Notes: generated by a model not told the origin, from the letters alone. 64,000 bases of DNA from Blastobasis lacticolella (GCA_905147135.1 LR990054.1:16343001-16407000); one strand, 5' to 3'. Numbered from the stretch's first letter, positions 20,970 through 31,897 are shown. Made by a program: numbers and translations.

Positions 20970-21071
20970 AATCGCCTACTAAGCAAGTCGAACCACGTGA
21001 CCCGCCAAGTATCTTCTTATTTGACACTAGTTGTATGCGCTAGGAAACCCAAGGTACGCGGTACGAAACCC

Positions 21072-21129
21072 GGGAACACAGAACTACTTCTCTGTCTTTA
21101 AAACACAGAGAAGTAGTTATGTGTTCTAT
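21072..21129. repeat. Hairpin, 22-bp arms with one mismatch
   Basis: gaacacagaactacttctct and its near-exact reverse complement around about 14 bases. It lies where an R-like sequence (gcggtacgaaacccggg) is interrupted. Confidence 0.8.
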
Positions 21130-21606
21130 GATCGCACCTATCCTATGACGAGGCCTTATCGCCGTCCCACTCAGCACTATTACTGTCGACAGAGACAAAT
21201 CGACGAGTCAAATTTTACGGACGTCGCTCCCCCGAAGGCTGATTGCTTCTGCGAAGGGCTCAGAGTAATCATTTGTCTTGCGTCTTTATAGTGAGTAAAT
21301 CAATTTAATGCAAAACAAAAGCGCGGAAAAAAGATATAAAAGCTCGCCACGATTGATGGTGTGGTGCTTTTTGGGGAACCCGTTCGATGGGAGGTACTTC
21401 TGCTCGCAATCAGACTTGGCTTTTTTTCGTACTTTTTCTGGAATTGTGGGTTGATTATTTAGCTATACTGGTATCTATATTATACAATTTGGATCGGGAG
21501 AGCCGAGGATCTCCGAATAGGGAGTTAGAAGTACCCTAACAGACGTTGAGGAGATCAAGCGGTGTGTCATGCCGTAACATGTTGCACTAACATAAGGCCG
21601 ATATTT
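21130..21606. other. Unassigned sequence
   Basis: Nothing recognised. Confidence 0.4.
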
Positions 21607-21870
21607 GACGACCTGAGTGGTTCAATGGTCAACATGCCGGTCTGCCACGCAAGAGGTCCCGGGTTCGATTCCCGGCCAGGCAGAAATTGAAATGATGAAT
21701 TTTAATTTCTGTTACGGGTCTGGGTGTTCTATGTATAATAAGTATGTATTTATTAAAAAAATTATGTATTTAAGTAGTATATCAGTTATCTAGCACCCAT
21801 AGCACAAGCTTTGCTTAGTTTGGGGCTAGATGGCGCTGTGTGAATTTGTCCACGAATATTTATTTATTTG
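21607..21870 (+). mobile_element. SINE-2, full length
   Basis: Best-preserved copy: 'gacgacctgagtggttcaat', 'ggtctgccacgcaagagg', 'cccgggttcgattcccggcc', 'ttctgttacgggtctgggtg', 'gctttgcttagtttggggct' and the tail (ttta)n. The GCC anticodon position and both pol III boxes are intact. Confidence 0.85.
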
Positions 21871-21888
21871 TCCACGAATATTTTATAT

Positions 21889-21992
21889 TAGTCTCTGACT
21901 ACCTGTAGTATGCAAGCGTGGATGTTGATAGGTAGATATTTAGTATGGCATAGTCTCTGACTGTGATAAACAGGCGTGGATGTTGATAGGTA
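21889..21992. repeat. Direct repeat, 62-bp unit
   Basis: tagtctctgact...gcgtggatgttgataggta occurs at 21889-21950 and again from 21951. Confidence 0.8.
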
Positions 21993-22487
21993 TTTTTTTC
22001 ACCATGCAGGAAATAATGATGAGTATTCTGCAGAACAATCCAAAGGCACAACAGCAGTTGAGTTCCGTATTACTTCTAACATTTCGATCTGACAAAATCC
22101 TTACAGCAACCTGAGCCCCGCAGCACTAACAAAACCCGTACAAATAACAAATACAACTGTTATCGCATCCAATACCGCGCTAGCAGTCGCCTCGGGTGAT
22201 AATCATTACAATTTCACAAACGTCACGGTGCACATGAAAATTCAGCACTATCACGATGTGACCATTAAGTGATATTACGCTCGGTGCACATTGCGGGGGC
22301 CTGGTGGTAGTTGCAATACAGAGACCCGCTTAAAATGGTAAGGAAGCACCTGATTTGCAAACGAATGGCAATTGTAGTGCACACTTTTTCGTTAAAACGC
22401 TACTTTGCAATGTTATTTTTCGACGGCGAATGGTTGGGAATAAATGAAGGTGATTAGGGTGGTTCAAAGGTTACGGAATGAGGGTCA
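21993..22487. other. Unassigned sequence
   Basis: Nothing recognised. Confidence 0.4.
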
Positions 22488-22570
22488 GACGTTTCACCTG
22501 ATGGAAAGTGACTATCGTCAGGACATGTGGAATCTAAGGGAGCTGAATCGGTGCCGGCCTTTAGACTTAA
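22488..22570 (-). mobile_element. LINE-Y fragment
   Basis: 'cacctgatggaaagtgacta' and 'ggtgccggcctttag' match 3736-3820. Confidence 0.5.
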
Positions 22571-22572
22571 TA

Positions 22573-22601
22573 TATATTGTAGAAATTGCTTCTACAATAT
22601 A
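22573..22601. repeat. Hairpin, 12-bp arms
   Basis: tatattgtagaa, loop attgc, then the exact reverse complement. Confidence 0.8.
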
Positions 22602-22689
22602 AATACTAACATAAATTAGATAACTTTGAGATACCTTTTGTAAGAACCCTTAGAAAGAGAGAAGAAACGAAGAATGTTACAGTGGAAAA

Positions 22690-22905
22690 GAAATAATTTT
22701 TTTGGTGCTATTCAGTGACAAACGAGCAGACAGCCCACCTGATGGTAAGTGGTAACTGTCGCCCATAACATTTTTAATTTCGCTGGCATCCTTATCCTTC
22801 AAACCGAAACACAGCAACGCAAGCATTGTTGCTTGGCGGCAGAAATAGATAAGGCGGTGGTACTCACCCAGGTAGATTCCTCAGGCTTGACAGAGGCCTA
22901 CCACC
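22690..22905 (-). mobile_element. LINE-V 3' end
   Basis: 'cccacctgatggtaagtggt', 'aacgcaagcattgttgcttg' and 'gtggtactcacccagg' recur at 54427, 55985 (other strand) and 59995. A non-LTR retrotransposon tail with no readable protein beyond a few residues. Confidence 0.6.
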
Positions 22906-23359
22906 TATAAGGCGCTCACTCCACATCTTGATCATTGTAGCAAGTATAGTTGCAAAGAAGGTCGACCTATGCAACCTGCACCCGCCTTTAAACGGCGAAT
23001 GGCCGGCGGGAAATTACACTAAAACAGACATAGAACGTAACGTGTTACGAGCGACGTGGACTCGCTTCGCACGCCGTAAAATATCGCACGCCCTCTTTAG
23101 CGGTGAGTTATTGCGAGCATACTCGCAGCAAATCAACTTTGTCCGCCATTATTTCGTGAATCAACGCCCTTTTCGGACGGTGTGAAGCGAATAATAGCGA
23201 ATGTTGGCTATACTAGTTTGATATGGAGCCGAATATGATCAACGAAAGGAGATAAATACTGTAAATAAAAGTTGGCAACTGACTGTACACCTGTCATTGC
23301 GTGCAACATTATTTTATGATATTTGACACGATCATATGGCATGCATGCGTTTAGTCTCA
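22906..23359. other. Unassigned sequence
   Basis: An 85-codon frame (22928-23185) begins at the edge of LINE-V and has no recognisable domain. Confidence 0.35.
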
Positions 23360-23423
23360 ATATGTCCAAGTTGCAAAATGTCCAATGGTAAAAAATTTCC
23401 AAGTCGCAAAATGACCAAGTTGT
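23360..23423. repeat. 17-bp-period tandem array
   Basis: Four degenerate units of the form atgtccaagttgcaaaa. A related, inverted array is at 24512-24612. Confidence 0.75.
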
Positions 23424-24043
23424 TTACTGGGTCGGAAAGATTTTGCATTGTTTTTTTGTTGAGATTAATATTAGGACAGGTCAAGAGTGACCTTGAACCG
23501 ACGAGTACGTGTTAAAAGATTTGACAGGACTCACTTACTTTATTGGCCGCACCTTGTTTGCCAATAGCCAGGCCTTTGACCGCTATGCTACCTCATACAC
23601 AAGGATATATGAGCCCATGGCCCGAGATCCAATCGACGTCTATCTACTATCGACCGAATTGTGTTAAGGTAAGGCGTGGAAGGTAAGGTGTGGGGATAAT
23701 TTGAACTGACATTGCATATGGAAATAATACGAATACCATGTCTCGATTGGTACAGCTTCTTCTTCTTATCGAGTCGATGGGCTAAACTCTGACTTATACT
23801 CTATTCGCTTAGTATTCAGCGACGCATATAGCGTTTGAACTGGCCGCTGCAGTCTTGTAAAATAGTAGATTGTTGATAATACCTACTTCTTTTATGGAGC
23901 TTAAAAGAATGATGTTCTGATTAATGAGTAATGTATCACAATTGCTGCCTGTATAATTAATTATTAATAAGCGTCCATATTATCTATTGTTTGATACGAT
24001 CCAAGTCCTGTCGTCCGAACTACTTCTTGATTTGCTTATGGAT
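23424..24043. other. Unassigned sequence
   Basis: Nothing recognised. Confidence 0.4.
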
Positions 24044-24076
24044 TTTTGTGATGTCAAAATAAATCATGTCTATGTC
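24044..24076 (+). mobile_element. M repeat tail
   Basis: 'gtgatgtcaaaataaatcat' then gtctatgtctat, the 3' end of the M family in plus orientation. Confidence 0.5.
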
Positions 24077-24511
24077 TATTTGTTCAGCGTGCCCTACCAC
24101 CTGCACGCGCGAGGATTTGTACGCGTCCACGAACAACACTGTATTTGTGGAGTACTGCTCCTCGAAAATTTGACGCGTCACAGTCAACACGCTAAGAAGA
24201 AGAGTCCTGTCAATGCGAGTTAGTCCGTGACATTTTTGTATTTCGTGTAGGTGTCTCTTTCGGTTCATTACGTATCTCTTTCTCTCTGTTTACAGTCACA
24301 GTCTATGTCACGGAATAAAGTTCTGTCAAATTGACAGCCGATGTCGATGCATCGCCTTCAAAGCCGATTATGCCACTAATCCAGATTTGTATCGAATCAA
24401 GAACAGGGCGCGCGCCCAAGATTCGCCGGCAAGTAACCGCGCTCACCATCTTGATTACTTGATTCTTGGTCTGACGCGGTTCGTATGACCGAGAGGTCGT
24501 TGGGCAGGTTT

Positions 24512-24612
24512 GGTAGTGGACATTTAAGAATTGGACACTTCGGGAATTCGACATTTTTAACCGTTGGACTTTTTGACAATTGGATATTTCGAACTTGACA
24601 GTTGGAACTTGG
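24512..24612. repeat. 16-17-bp-period tandem array
   Basis: On the minus strand, six or seven degenerate units with 'tccaattgtcaaaaag', 'tccaacggttaaaaatg' and 'tcgaattcccgaagtg'. Inverted relative of 23360-23423. Confidence 0.7.
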
Positions 24613-25125
24613 GCAGGGGTTGCCAGAAAAAAAATTGCCGTGAAGCTAACTAACTTCTCAATCCCTTCGCTACGGTCACTCTCGACTCCGTAACCCCAGG
24701 ACCCGATACGTTCCCGATACCGGCCACCGCGGACGCCCAGCTGTGTCCCGCCTAGATTACGGGGCACGCTCAAAATTAATTTCCCGCCATAAATTCCGAC
24801 CGTACGAATTATGAACGCAGTATAAATTACGGGGCAGGCTCTGCGCCCGCGCCCCGCGTCCCTCCCGCGGCCCGCAATGGTTATTGTTTTGAAGGTGAAT
24901 TTATATTTTCCGCGGGCTTAAACGGCTTTGCTGGTACGCGGCGCCAACTGTATCCTTCGCTCCTTATTAATTGCGAGATTTAATTGCGCCTCTTTCTCTA
25001 GGTGTCGAATTATGGTATTTGTGCACTGCATTTGTGTCTGCTGTCGTTTGAGAGGACTACAGCTGATTGGCCATGTTCTGTAAGTCTGTGTTTCGAAAGC
25101 ACAGATTTTTTTTTGGCCTACCAGT
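24613..25125. other. Unassigned, partly GC-rich sequence
   Basis: 24835-24880 is strongly GC-rich. No gene recognised. A 156-codon minus frame (24303-24773) spans the tandem array and is not a credible gene. Confidence 0.35.
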
Positions 25126-25330
25126 ATACCCGGCGCGGTTTCATTCGCGTACAACTACTTTATCTCTTTCCTTACCTAACATTTTTTTCTTACTTACATA
25201 CCTTCCTCTAGAATCACTCTATCTATTGTTAAAAACCGCATTAAAATCCGTTGTGTAATTTTAAAGATCTAAGATCTACAGATATCTACATAGGGACAAA
25301 CGGCGGAAAGCGACTTTGTTTTATACTATA
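25126..25330 (+). mobile_element. P repeat
   Basis: 'acccggcgcggtttcattcg', 'ccttcctctagaatcactct', 'aaaaccgcattaaaatccgt' and 'cgactttgttttatactata'. Confidence 0.65.
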
Positions 25331-25635
25331 TATACGAAGCATGTTTTGGCGACAAATAAGCGAAGAGGAAATTATTCCCGCAACTGCAACATTGTACCTC
25401 CTACCTAGATATTACAAAACCTTATGCAGATTCTACAGCAATAAATAAATTCAGCCACCAAAATCGAAACAACTTCCGCGTAACAGACATAACCCGAGAC
25501 CCATAGCCCACATGTTAATGTGATAACGTTATCAGGGAACAGAACGCTTCCCAGTGAACCAGACAATAGGTACACCCGTATGCCAGGTTATCGGCGAATC
25601 TGGGGAACACAACCTTTGTTGCTATTGCCACTGAC
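25331..25635. other. Unassigned sequence
   Basis: Nothing recognised. Confidence 0.35.
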
Positions 25636-25745
25636 TTTATCCGCGAGTTACGTACGACATATCGACCTACAAAAACCAGTGTAAGATGAGCTAGCGTCTC
25701 TCTAGACGACCATAGCAATATTAGTTCCTTTATTTTATACTGGTT
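25636..25745. mobile_element. K repeat (inverted-repeat element)
   Basis: 'aaaaaccagtgtaagatgag' left and 'ttttatactggttttgg' right are near inverted repeats. Homologous, in reverse orientation, to 27632-27716 and 30448-30536. Confidence 0.5.
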
Positions 25746-25981
25746 TTGGGTGAGTAGAAATTATTATTCTGTCTTCTAAACGTAGGTACTTTACTCAGTA
25801 TCTATAAGTACAGCCAACGTACTGATTCTTCTTTTATTAATGGCTTCCAAAGCATTTGCGTTGATTTCGCCAATGTCAAGAATATATTATTTATATTTGT
25901 ATGTATTATGGTTATGTATGGTGTATGTATTTATATTTCGTTGTACTATAGTAGGTAAGTAAATTTAAGGTGCACGCCATC

Positions 25982-26114
25982 TATAATAAGTATGTATTTA
26001 AAAAAAGTATTTAAGTAGTATATCAGTTATCTAGCACCCATAGTACAAGCTTTGCTTAGTTTGGGGCTAGATGGCGCTGTGTGAATTTGTCCACGAATAT
26101 TTATTTATTTATTT
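25982..26114 (+). mobile_element. SINE-2 tail, headless
   Basis: Starts 'tataataagtatgtattta' and keeps 'gctttgcttagtttggggct' and the (ttta)n tail. The tRNA head is lost. Confidence 0.75.
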
Positions 26115-26149
26115 TATCTGCCTCTCGATTTTGCCCTCTCTCTTCCGTT

Positions 26150-26259
26150 GGTCGGCTGGAAGATATTTCTTTAGAAATAAGCTGTACCTGTTGTGATTTT
26201 TTTCTGTATGTCTATTTTGTATACTATTTATTGTGCACAATAAATGTTAAATAAATAAA
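26150..26259 (+). mobile_element. U repeat (LINE 3' UTR)
   Basis: 'ggaagatatttctttagaaa', 'taagctgtacctgtt', 'ctatttattgtgcacaataa' and a (taaa)n tail. Same as 37877-37985. It ends exactly where the tandem duplication begins. Confidence 0.6.
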
Positions 26260-26879
26260 TGATAAAAAATTCAGGAGACGTGGTACCGTTGCCACAATAT
26301 CACGATAGTAATGATAATCCGGGTTTAGTCTTCTTGGATCTCCCTACCCTAGGGTGCGACGTTATCAATGAAATTGAAATAATCAATCAATCACAATAAG
26401 TTTATTCAGTGTAGGTATTTTTTACACATTTTGAATGTCGGAAACTTATACATTAAAATGATTTTACATAATTAAAAAATAAAATGCTCAGGCGCCGTGG
26501 CACCACCGCCATAGACCTTAAAAAAAAAGAAACTCCGCGCCGTTTTCGCCGCTGGCCGTCTATCTGTCACTGTCACTGTCAGTGCATGATGCCGCTCGCT
26601 CGCAAATAGGTTAGGAACTATTACTAATAATTACTAACAATCACAACCACACTGCTTGCGCTTTCGTCGGCCATTATTATAATAGTAATCTAAATTGGTC
26701 CAGAATGACGTGATCGCCTGCATTCATATCTCAAGACGCCAGGCCAGAGTGGCGTTTTGGCAACGCGAGACGCACGCGCAGTTATGTAAACACTCCGGGC
26801 TTTAACATCTGTCATGTAATCCAGATTAAATTCTAGCTTCATATCTATTTCGCTCTGTTTAGTTTAGATTTTAACCTTA

Positions 26880-27240
26880 GACGAAAAAAGGGGGTGTTAT
26901 AAGTTTGACGTGTGTTTGTTTATCTGTGGTTCTGTGTATGTGTGTGTCTGTCTGGGGATACGTAGCTCCCGAACGGATGAACAGATTTCGATCACGGTTT
27001 TTTTATTTGAAAGCCAGTTTAATCGAATATATATGTTTGACGTGTGCCCGTGTATGTGTGGAGGTGTGTCTGTCTGTGGCTTCGTAGCTCCCGGATGGAT
27101 GGACCGATTTCGATGCAGTTTTCTATATCTGAAAGCCATATTAATCGAGACGGTTCTTAACTTTGTTTCAGTAAGATGGGTTCAGTAGTAGTAGAATGTA
27201 AGCTTGGGCGGGGGGTTATCCAACTTTTTCTGTCGGCTAG
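26880..27240 (+). mobile_element. H repeat with internal tandem block
   Basis: Two successive blocks starting 'agtttgacgtgtg' (26898) and 'gtttgacgtgtgcccg' (27037), each with 'cgtagctcccg' and 'accgatttcgat'/'acagatttcgat', then the terminal 'ttttctgtcggctagg'. Unit 2 keeps only one block. Confidence 0.6.
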
Positions 27241-27631
27241 GAGCGCCCATTCTGAAGAATTCCTTAAAATTTCGTCAAAATCGGTACAGTCATTTCGGAC
27301 CCCATAGGGTACATTCATCTACACATTATAGGTATAGGTACATACATTACGTAGATTCTACTAACAACCGAAAGTATTTTAGGAACACCCGAGTTGGTTG
27401 GAATGTCAAAATAACACAGGTTATAATATTTATAACATTGCGAAATTCAAAACACCTAGTTCCCAAAAGGCACAACGCCGGTAGCAGTCATCAATGTACA
27501 CAAGAACAAGTAAGAACCAATACGGATGTTAGAAAACAAGCATTGAGATTGCAATTGGTTCCCTTTCTTAGTATTCACCGGCAAATTCGTAATCAGCCAG
27601 GCAACAGGCATAATATCAGAAGCCAGCAAAT

Positions 27632-27716
27632 CAACCTACCAAAAACCAGTATAAAAGAAGCTAACACCGCTATGCACGTCTATAGAGATGCTAGCTCATT
27701 TTATATTGGTTATTAG
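27632..27716. mobile_element. K repeat in unit 1
   Basis: 'ccaaaaaccagtataaaaga' left and 'ctcattttatattggttatt' right. Confidence 0.5.
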
Positions 27717-28018
27717 TAAGTTGTGTTGCATTCTGTACGAGGAGCCGTACCCAGTCAAAGGCAAAGGGATATTAAATATTTGCTGCTTGAAAATTAATTA
27801 TAATCATTGACTAGAATCAGAAGCTATGTAGATACGCCGAGAGCGCATTCGAATTTGAACCTTATGACGTTGGTTAACTAACAAAGTCGTCGTATTACGC
27901 TGGCGTTGGTATTTAAAGTTCATTTTGGTAAAACTGAATTATTATTATTGGCTCTCACTATTTAGCGTTTGTGTGTCGTACCTACAGACAGCAGGAATGA
28001 GCTTAGATCAGACAATTG

Positions 28019-28268
28019 GCTGTGGGGCCTTCAAGGCTAGAGTGAATAGGTTGTTCACTCAGCTAGACAGACATGCTCTATCAACGGCCGCATCGTCACA
28101 TACGTTGCTCTCGCGCGCGATATGCGAGAAAAATATATTGCTATCTCTTTCGTCTTAGTATTGAGAGAAAGAGACAAACGCTCTCGCGCGGCGCGAGCTT
28201 TGTCACGGACAGACTTCACAGGCCACAGGTGAGATGACGTTCAAATGCATAACTTGCCTAATTAAAAA
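28019..28268 (+). pseudogene. LINE-C C-terminal fragment (unit 1)
   Basis: The reading frame contains GAFKARVNRLFTQLDRHALS, the last part of a CR1-like RT protein, followed by a 3' UTR 'cacaggtgagatgacgttca' and an A-rich end. Everything upstream is missing. 28100-28200 carries a hairpin-like 'gctctcgcgcgc'/'gctctcgcgcgg' region. Confidence 0.65.
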
Positions 28269-28470
28269 AAAATTACATCTTATACTGCGGTAAAAATGCC
28301 CGCACGTTTGTTGGTAGCATGCCAGGCATCTAGAAATGATGTTGACATGTGGCGGATATCTATCCCATCCTTGAAGGGCGGCGGAGCGGAGAAATGACCG
28401 AAATAACATAGATCATTGATATGGCACGACTTACTGCTTCATAGGTGCAATTCGGACGTTTTTATAAAAT

Positions 28471-28562
28471 AATTTATTTATTTATTTATTTAACAGCTTA
28501 TTGTGCACAATAACATTTATACAATATTGACATAAGGAAAACAACACAACAGGTACAGCTAA
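28471..28562 (-). mobile_element. U fragment inserted only in unit 1
   Basis: (ttta)n, then 'gcttattgtgcacaataaca' and 'acaggtacagcta'. The matching site in unit 2 (31278-31292) is uninterrupted, and the flanks aaataattta/aaataaatta look like a target duplication. Confidence 0.8.
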
Positions 28563-29784
28563 ATAAATTATTATTATTATTAAAGAAAGAGATCTATGAA
28601 AGAAATTGTGTTTACATCTGCCTAGGACGCTCTAGGACCCACTGCGCAGCAGATCCTGATTCTGAATGTTGCAGATAGTCGAACGATATAATAAAATAAC
28701 AAGTAAAACAAGTTATTTAGTGCGCCAGCGAAATACTGCCACCGCCATCAAAGCGCCAAAGTTCAGGCATTGCCTTCGCAAACGGCCTCTGCCTACTATC
28801 CAGTAAATAAAAGATGGCCACTGGGACTCTGGATGCGTCAAAGATGTATTGAATCGATTAGACGAATCGTATTGGATCGCAAGACTTGATCAAATCTAAG
28901 GATCGGAACGTATGCCGTCGCATCTTCGAATGATCGATTCAGAAGTAGGAGCAACAAACAAACCAATCTAATTACCAAGAGGAAAAACTTTTTAGGTTAA
29001 TCTCCGAAATCACAGAACTGATTTAGGCAACTTTTTCACTAAGCAGGAATAAATAATAATATCCCGTGGGATAGTAGAATCTTTTTAGAGATTCGAAATG
29101 AATCGTACAACCGATTATGTAATAGGGCCCGCCCCGGTATCACGGGTTTTCTAAGCTTGATAAAAAATTCAGGAGACGTGGTACCGTTGCCACAATATCA
29201 CAATAGTAACGATAATCCGGGTTTAGTATTCTTGGATCTCCCTACCCTAAGGTGCGACGTTATCAATGAAATTGAAATAATCAATCAATCACAATACGTT
29301 TATTCAGTGTAGGTATTTTTTACACATCTTGAATGTCGGTAACTTATACATTAAAATGACTTTACATAATTAAAAAATAAAACGCTCAGGCGCCGTGGCA
29401 CCACCGCCATAGACCTTAAAAAAAAAAGAAACTCCGCGCCGTTTTCGTCGCTGGTCGTCTATCTGTCACTGTAACTGTCAGTGGATAATGCCGTTCGCTC
29501 GCAAATAGGTTAGGAACTATTACTAATAATTACTAACAATCACAACCATACTGCTTGCGCTTTCGTCGGCCATTATTATAATAGTAATCTAAATTAGTCC
29601 AGAATGACGTGATCGCCTGCATTCATATCTCAAGACGCCAGGCCAGAGTGGCGTTTTGGCAACGCGAGACGCACGCGCAGTTATGTAAACACTCCCGGCT
29701 TTAACATCTGTCATGTAATCCAGATTAAATTCTAGCTTCATATCTATTTCGCTCTGTTTAGTTTAGATTTTAACCTTCGAGGAA

Positions 29785-30015
29785 AAATGGGGGTGTTATA
29801 TAAGTTTGACGTGTGCCTGTGTATGTGTGGAGGTGTGTCTGTCTGAGGTGTGGCTTCGTAGCTCCCGGATGGATGGACCGATTTCGATGCAGTTTTCTAT
29901 ATCTGAAAGCCATATAAATCGAGATGGTTCTTAACTTTGTTTCAGTAAAATCGGTTCGGTAGTAGTAGAATGGAAGCTTGGTCGGGGGGATATCCAACTT
30001 TTTCTGTCGGCTAGG
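29785..30015 (+). mobile_element. H repeat in unit 2
   Basis: Single 'agtttgacgtgtgcctg' block, 'cgtagctcccggatggatgg', 'aaaatcggttcggtagtagt' and the end 'ttttctgtcggctagg'. Confidence 0.6.
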
Positions 30016-30061
30016 AGCGCCCATTCTGGAGATTTCCTTAAAATTTCGTCAAAATCGGTAC

Positions 30062-30111
30062 AGACCACAGATCACAACAAACAACCTTGTTTGTTGTGAT
30101 CTGAGGTACAG
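30062..30111. repeat. Hairpin insertion in unit 2
   Basis: cagatcacaacaaacaa, loop ccttg, then the exact reverse complement. The site in unit 1 (27285-27292) has a single 'ggtacag'; here gtacaga occurs on both sides, which fits a small palindromic insertion with target duplication. Confidence 0.8.
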
Positions 30112-30447
30112 ACATTTCGGACCCCATAGGGAACATTCATCTACACATTATAGGTATACATACATTACGTAGATTCTACTAACAACCGAAAGTATTTGAG
30201 GAACACCCGAGTTGGTTGGAAGCATGTCAAAATAACACAGGTTATAATATTTATAACATTGCGAAATTCAAAACACCTTGTTTCCAAAAGGCACGTCCGT
30301 CGGTAGCAGTTCATCAATATACACAAGAACAAGTAAGAACCAATACGGATGTTAGAAAACAAGCATTGAGATTGCAATTGGTTCCCTTTCTTAGTATTCA
30401 CCGGCAAATTCGTAATCATCCAGGCAACAGGCATAATATCAGAAGGC

Positions 30448-30536
30448 AGCAAATCAACCTACCAAAAACCAGTATAAAAGAAGCTAACACCGCTATGCAC
30501 GTCCATAGAGATGCTAGCTCATTTTATATTGGTTAG
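30448..30536. mobile_element. K repeat in unit 2
   Basis: Counterpart of 27632-27716. Confidence 0.5.
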
Positions 30537-30841
30537 GCGTAGGTTGTGTTGCATTCTGTACGAGGAGCCGTACCCAGTCAAAGGCAAAGGGATATTAAAT
30601 ATTTGCTGCTTGAAAATTAATTATAATCATTGACTAGAATCAGAAGCTTTGTAGATACGTCGAGAGCGCATTCGAATTTGAACCTTATAACGTTGGTTAG
30701 CTAACAAAGTCGTCGTATTATGCTGGCGTTGGTATCTAAAGTTCATTTTGGTAAAACTGAATTATTATTATTGGCTCTCACTATTTAGCGTTTGTGTGTC
30801 GTATCTGTAGACAGCAGGAACAAGCTTAGATCAGACAATTG

Positions 30842-31090
30842 GCAGTGGGGCCTTCAAGGCTAGAGTGAATAGGTTGTTCACTCAGCTAGACAGACATGCT
30901 CTATCAACGGCCGCATCGTCACTTACCACCAGTAGACCTAGCACAAGTTGCTCTCGCGCGCGATATGCGACAAAAGGTATTGCTATCTCTTTCGTCTTAG
31001 TATTGAGAGAAAGAGACAAACGCTCTCGCCTAGGGCCACAGGTGAGATGGCGTTCAAATGCATAATTTGCCTAATTTAAAAAAAAATTAC
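30842..31090 (+). pseudogene. LINE-C C-terminal fragment (unit 2)
   Basis: Same GAFKARVNRLFTQLDRHALS remnant as unit 1, then diverging after 'acggccgcatcgtcac'. 3' UTR 'cacaggtgagatggcgttca'. Confidence 0.65.
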
Positions 31091-31897
31091 ATCTTATACC
31101 GCGGTAAAAATGCCCGCACGTTTGTTGGTAGCATGCCAGGCATCTAGAAATGATGTTGACATGTGGCGGAAATCTATCCCATCCTTGGAGGGCGGCGGAG
31201 CGGAGAAATGACCGAAATAACATCGATCATTGATATGGCACGACTCACTGCTTCATAGGTGCAATTCGGACGTGTCTATAAAATAAATTATTAATATTAT
31301 TAAAGAAAGATACCTATGAAAGAAATTGTGTTTACATCTGCCTAGGATGCTCTAGGACCCACTGCGCAGCAGATCCTGATTCTGAATGTTGCAGATAGTC
31401 GTACGATGTAAGAAAATAACAAGTAAAACAAGTAATTTAGTGCGCCAGCGAAATACTGCCACCGCCATCAAAGCGCCAAAGTTCAGGCATTGCCTTCGCA
31501 AACGGCCTCTGCCTACTATCCCGCAAATAAAAGATGGCCACTGGGACTCTAGATGCGTCAAAAATGTATTGAATCGATTAGACGAATCGTATTGGATCGC
31601 AAAGACTTGATCGAATCCATGGATCGGAACATATGCCATCGCATCTTCGAATGATCGATTCAGAAGTAGGATCAACAAACAAACCAATCTAATTACCAAG
31701 AGGAAAAACTTTTTAAGTTAATCTCCGAAATCACAGAACCGATTTAGGCAACTTTTTCACTAAGCAGGAATAAATAATAATATCCCGTGGGATAGTAGAA
31801 TCTTTTTAGAGATTCAAACTGAATTGTACAACCGATTATGTAATAGGGCCCGCCCCGGTATCACGGGTTTTCTAAGCATTTCTTAACAATAATATGC

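Larger units (their letters stand above)
26260..29157. repeat. Tandem duplication, unit 1 (2,898 bp)
   Basis: Begins 'tgataaaaaattcaggagac' and ends 'cgggttttctaagct'; unit 2 follows directly. By eye the units differ by scattered point changes plus a few indels. Unit 1 alone has a U insertion (28471-28562) and an extra H block near 26890-27036. Contents in order: unassigned sequence with repeated 'gtcactgtcactgtcagtg', H repeat (26880-27240), K repeat (27632-27716), LINE-C C-terminal fragment (about 28019-28268), unassigned sequence. Confidence 0.9.
29158..31877. repeat. Tandem duplication, unit 2 (2,720 bp)
   Basis: Same order as unit 1. It lacks the U insertion and one H block, has a shorter 'cgctctcgc' segment near 31020, and carries an extra hairpin insertion at about 30068-30111. 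Confidence 0.9.

Noticed and set aside
24303..24773. 156-codon minus-strand open frame
   Set aside because: Spans the 17-bp-period array, which produces repetitive chance peptide. No domain.
25636..25745. LTR-like promoter suggested by 'ccagtataaaag'
   Set aside because: The TATA-like motif lies in the arms of the inverted K repeat. No paired direct LTRs, primer-binding site or polypurine tract found.
27204..27716. 170-codon open frame on the plus strand
   Set aside because: It starts in an H repeat and ends in a K repeat. The counterpart in the second duplicate is disrupted by the hairpin insertion and carries amino-acid changes with no sign of purifying selection. No domain recognised.
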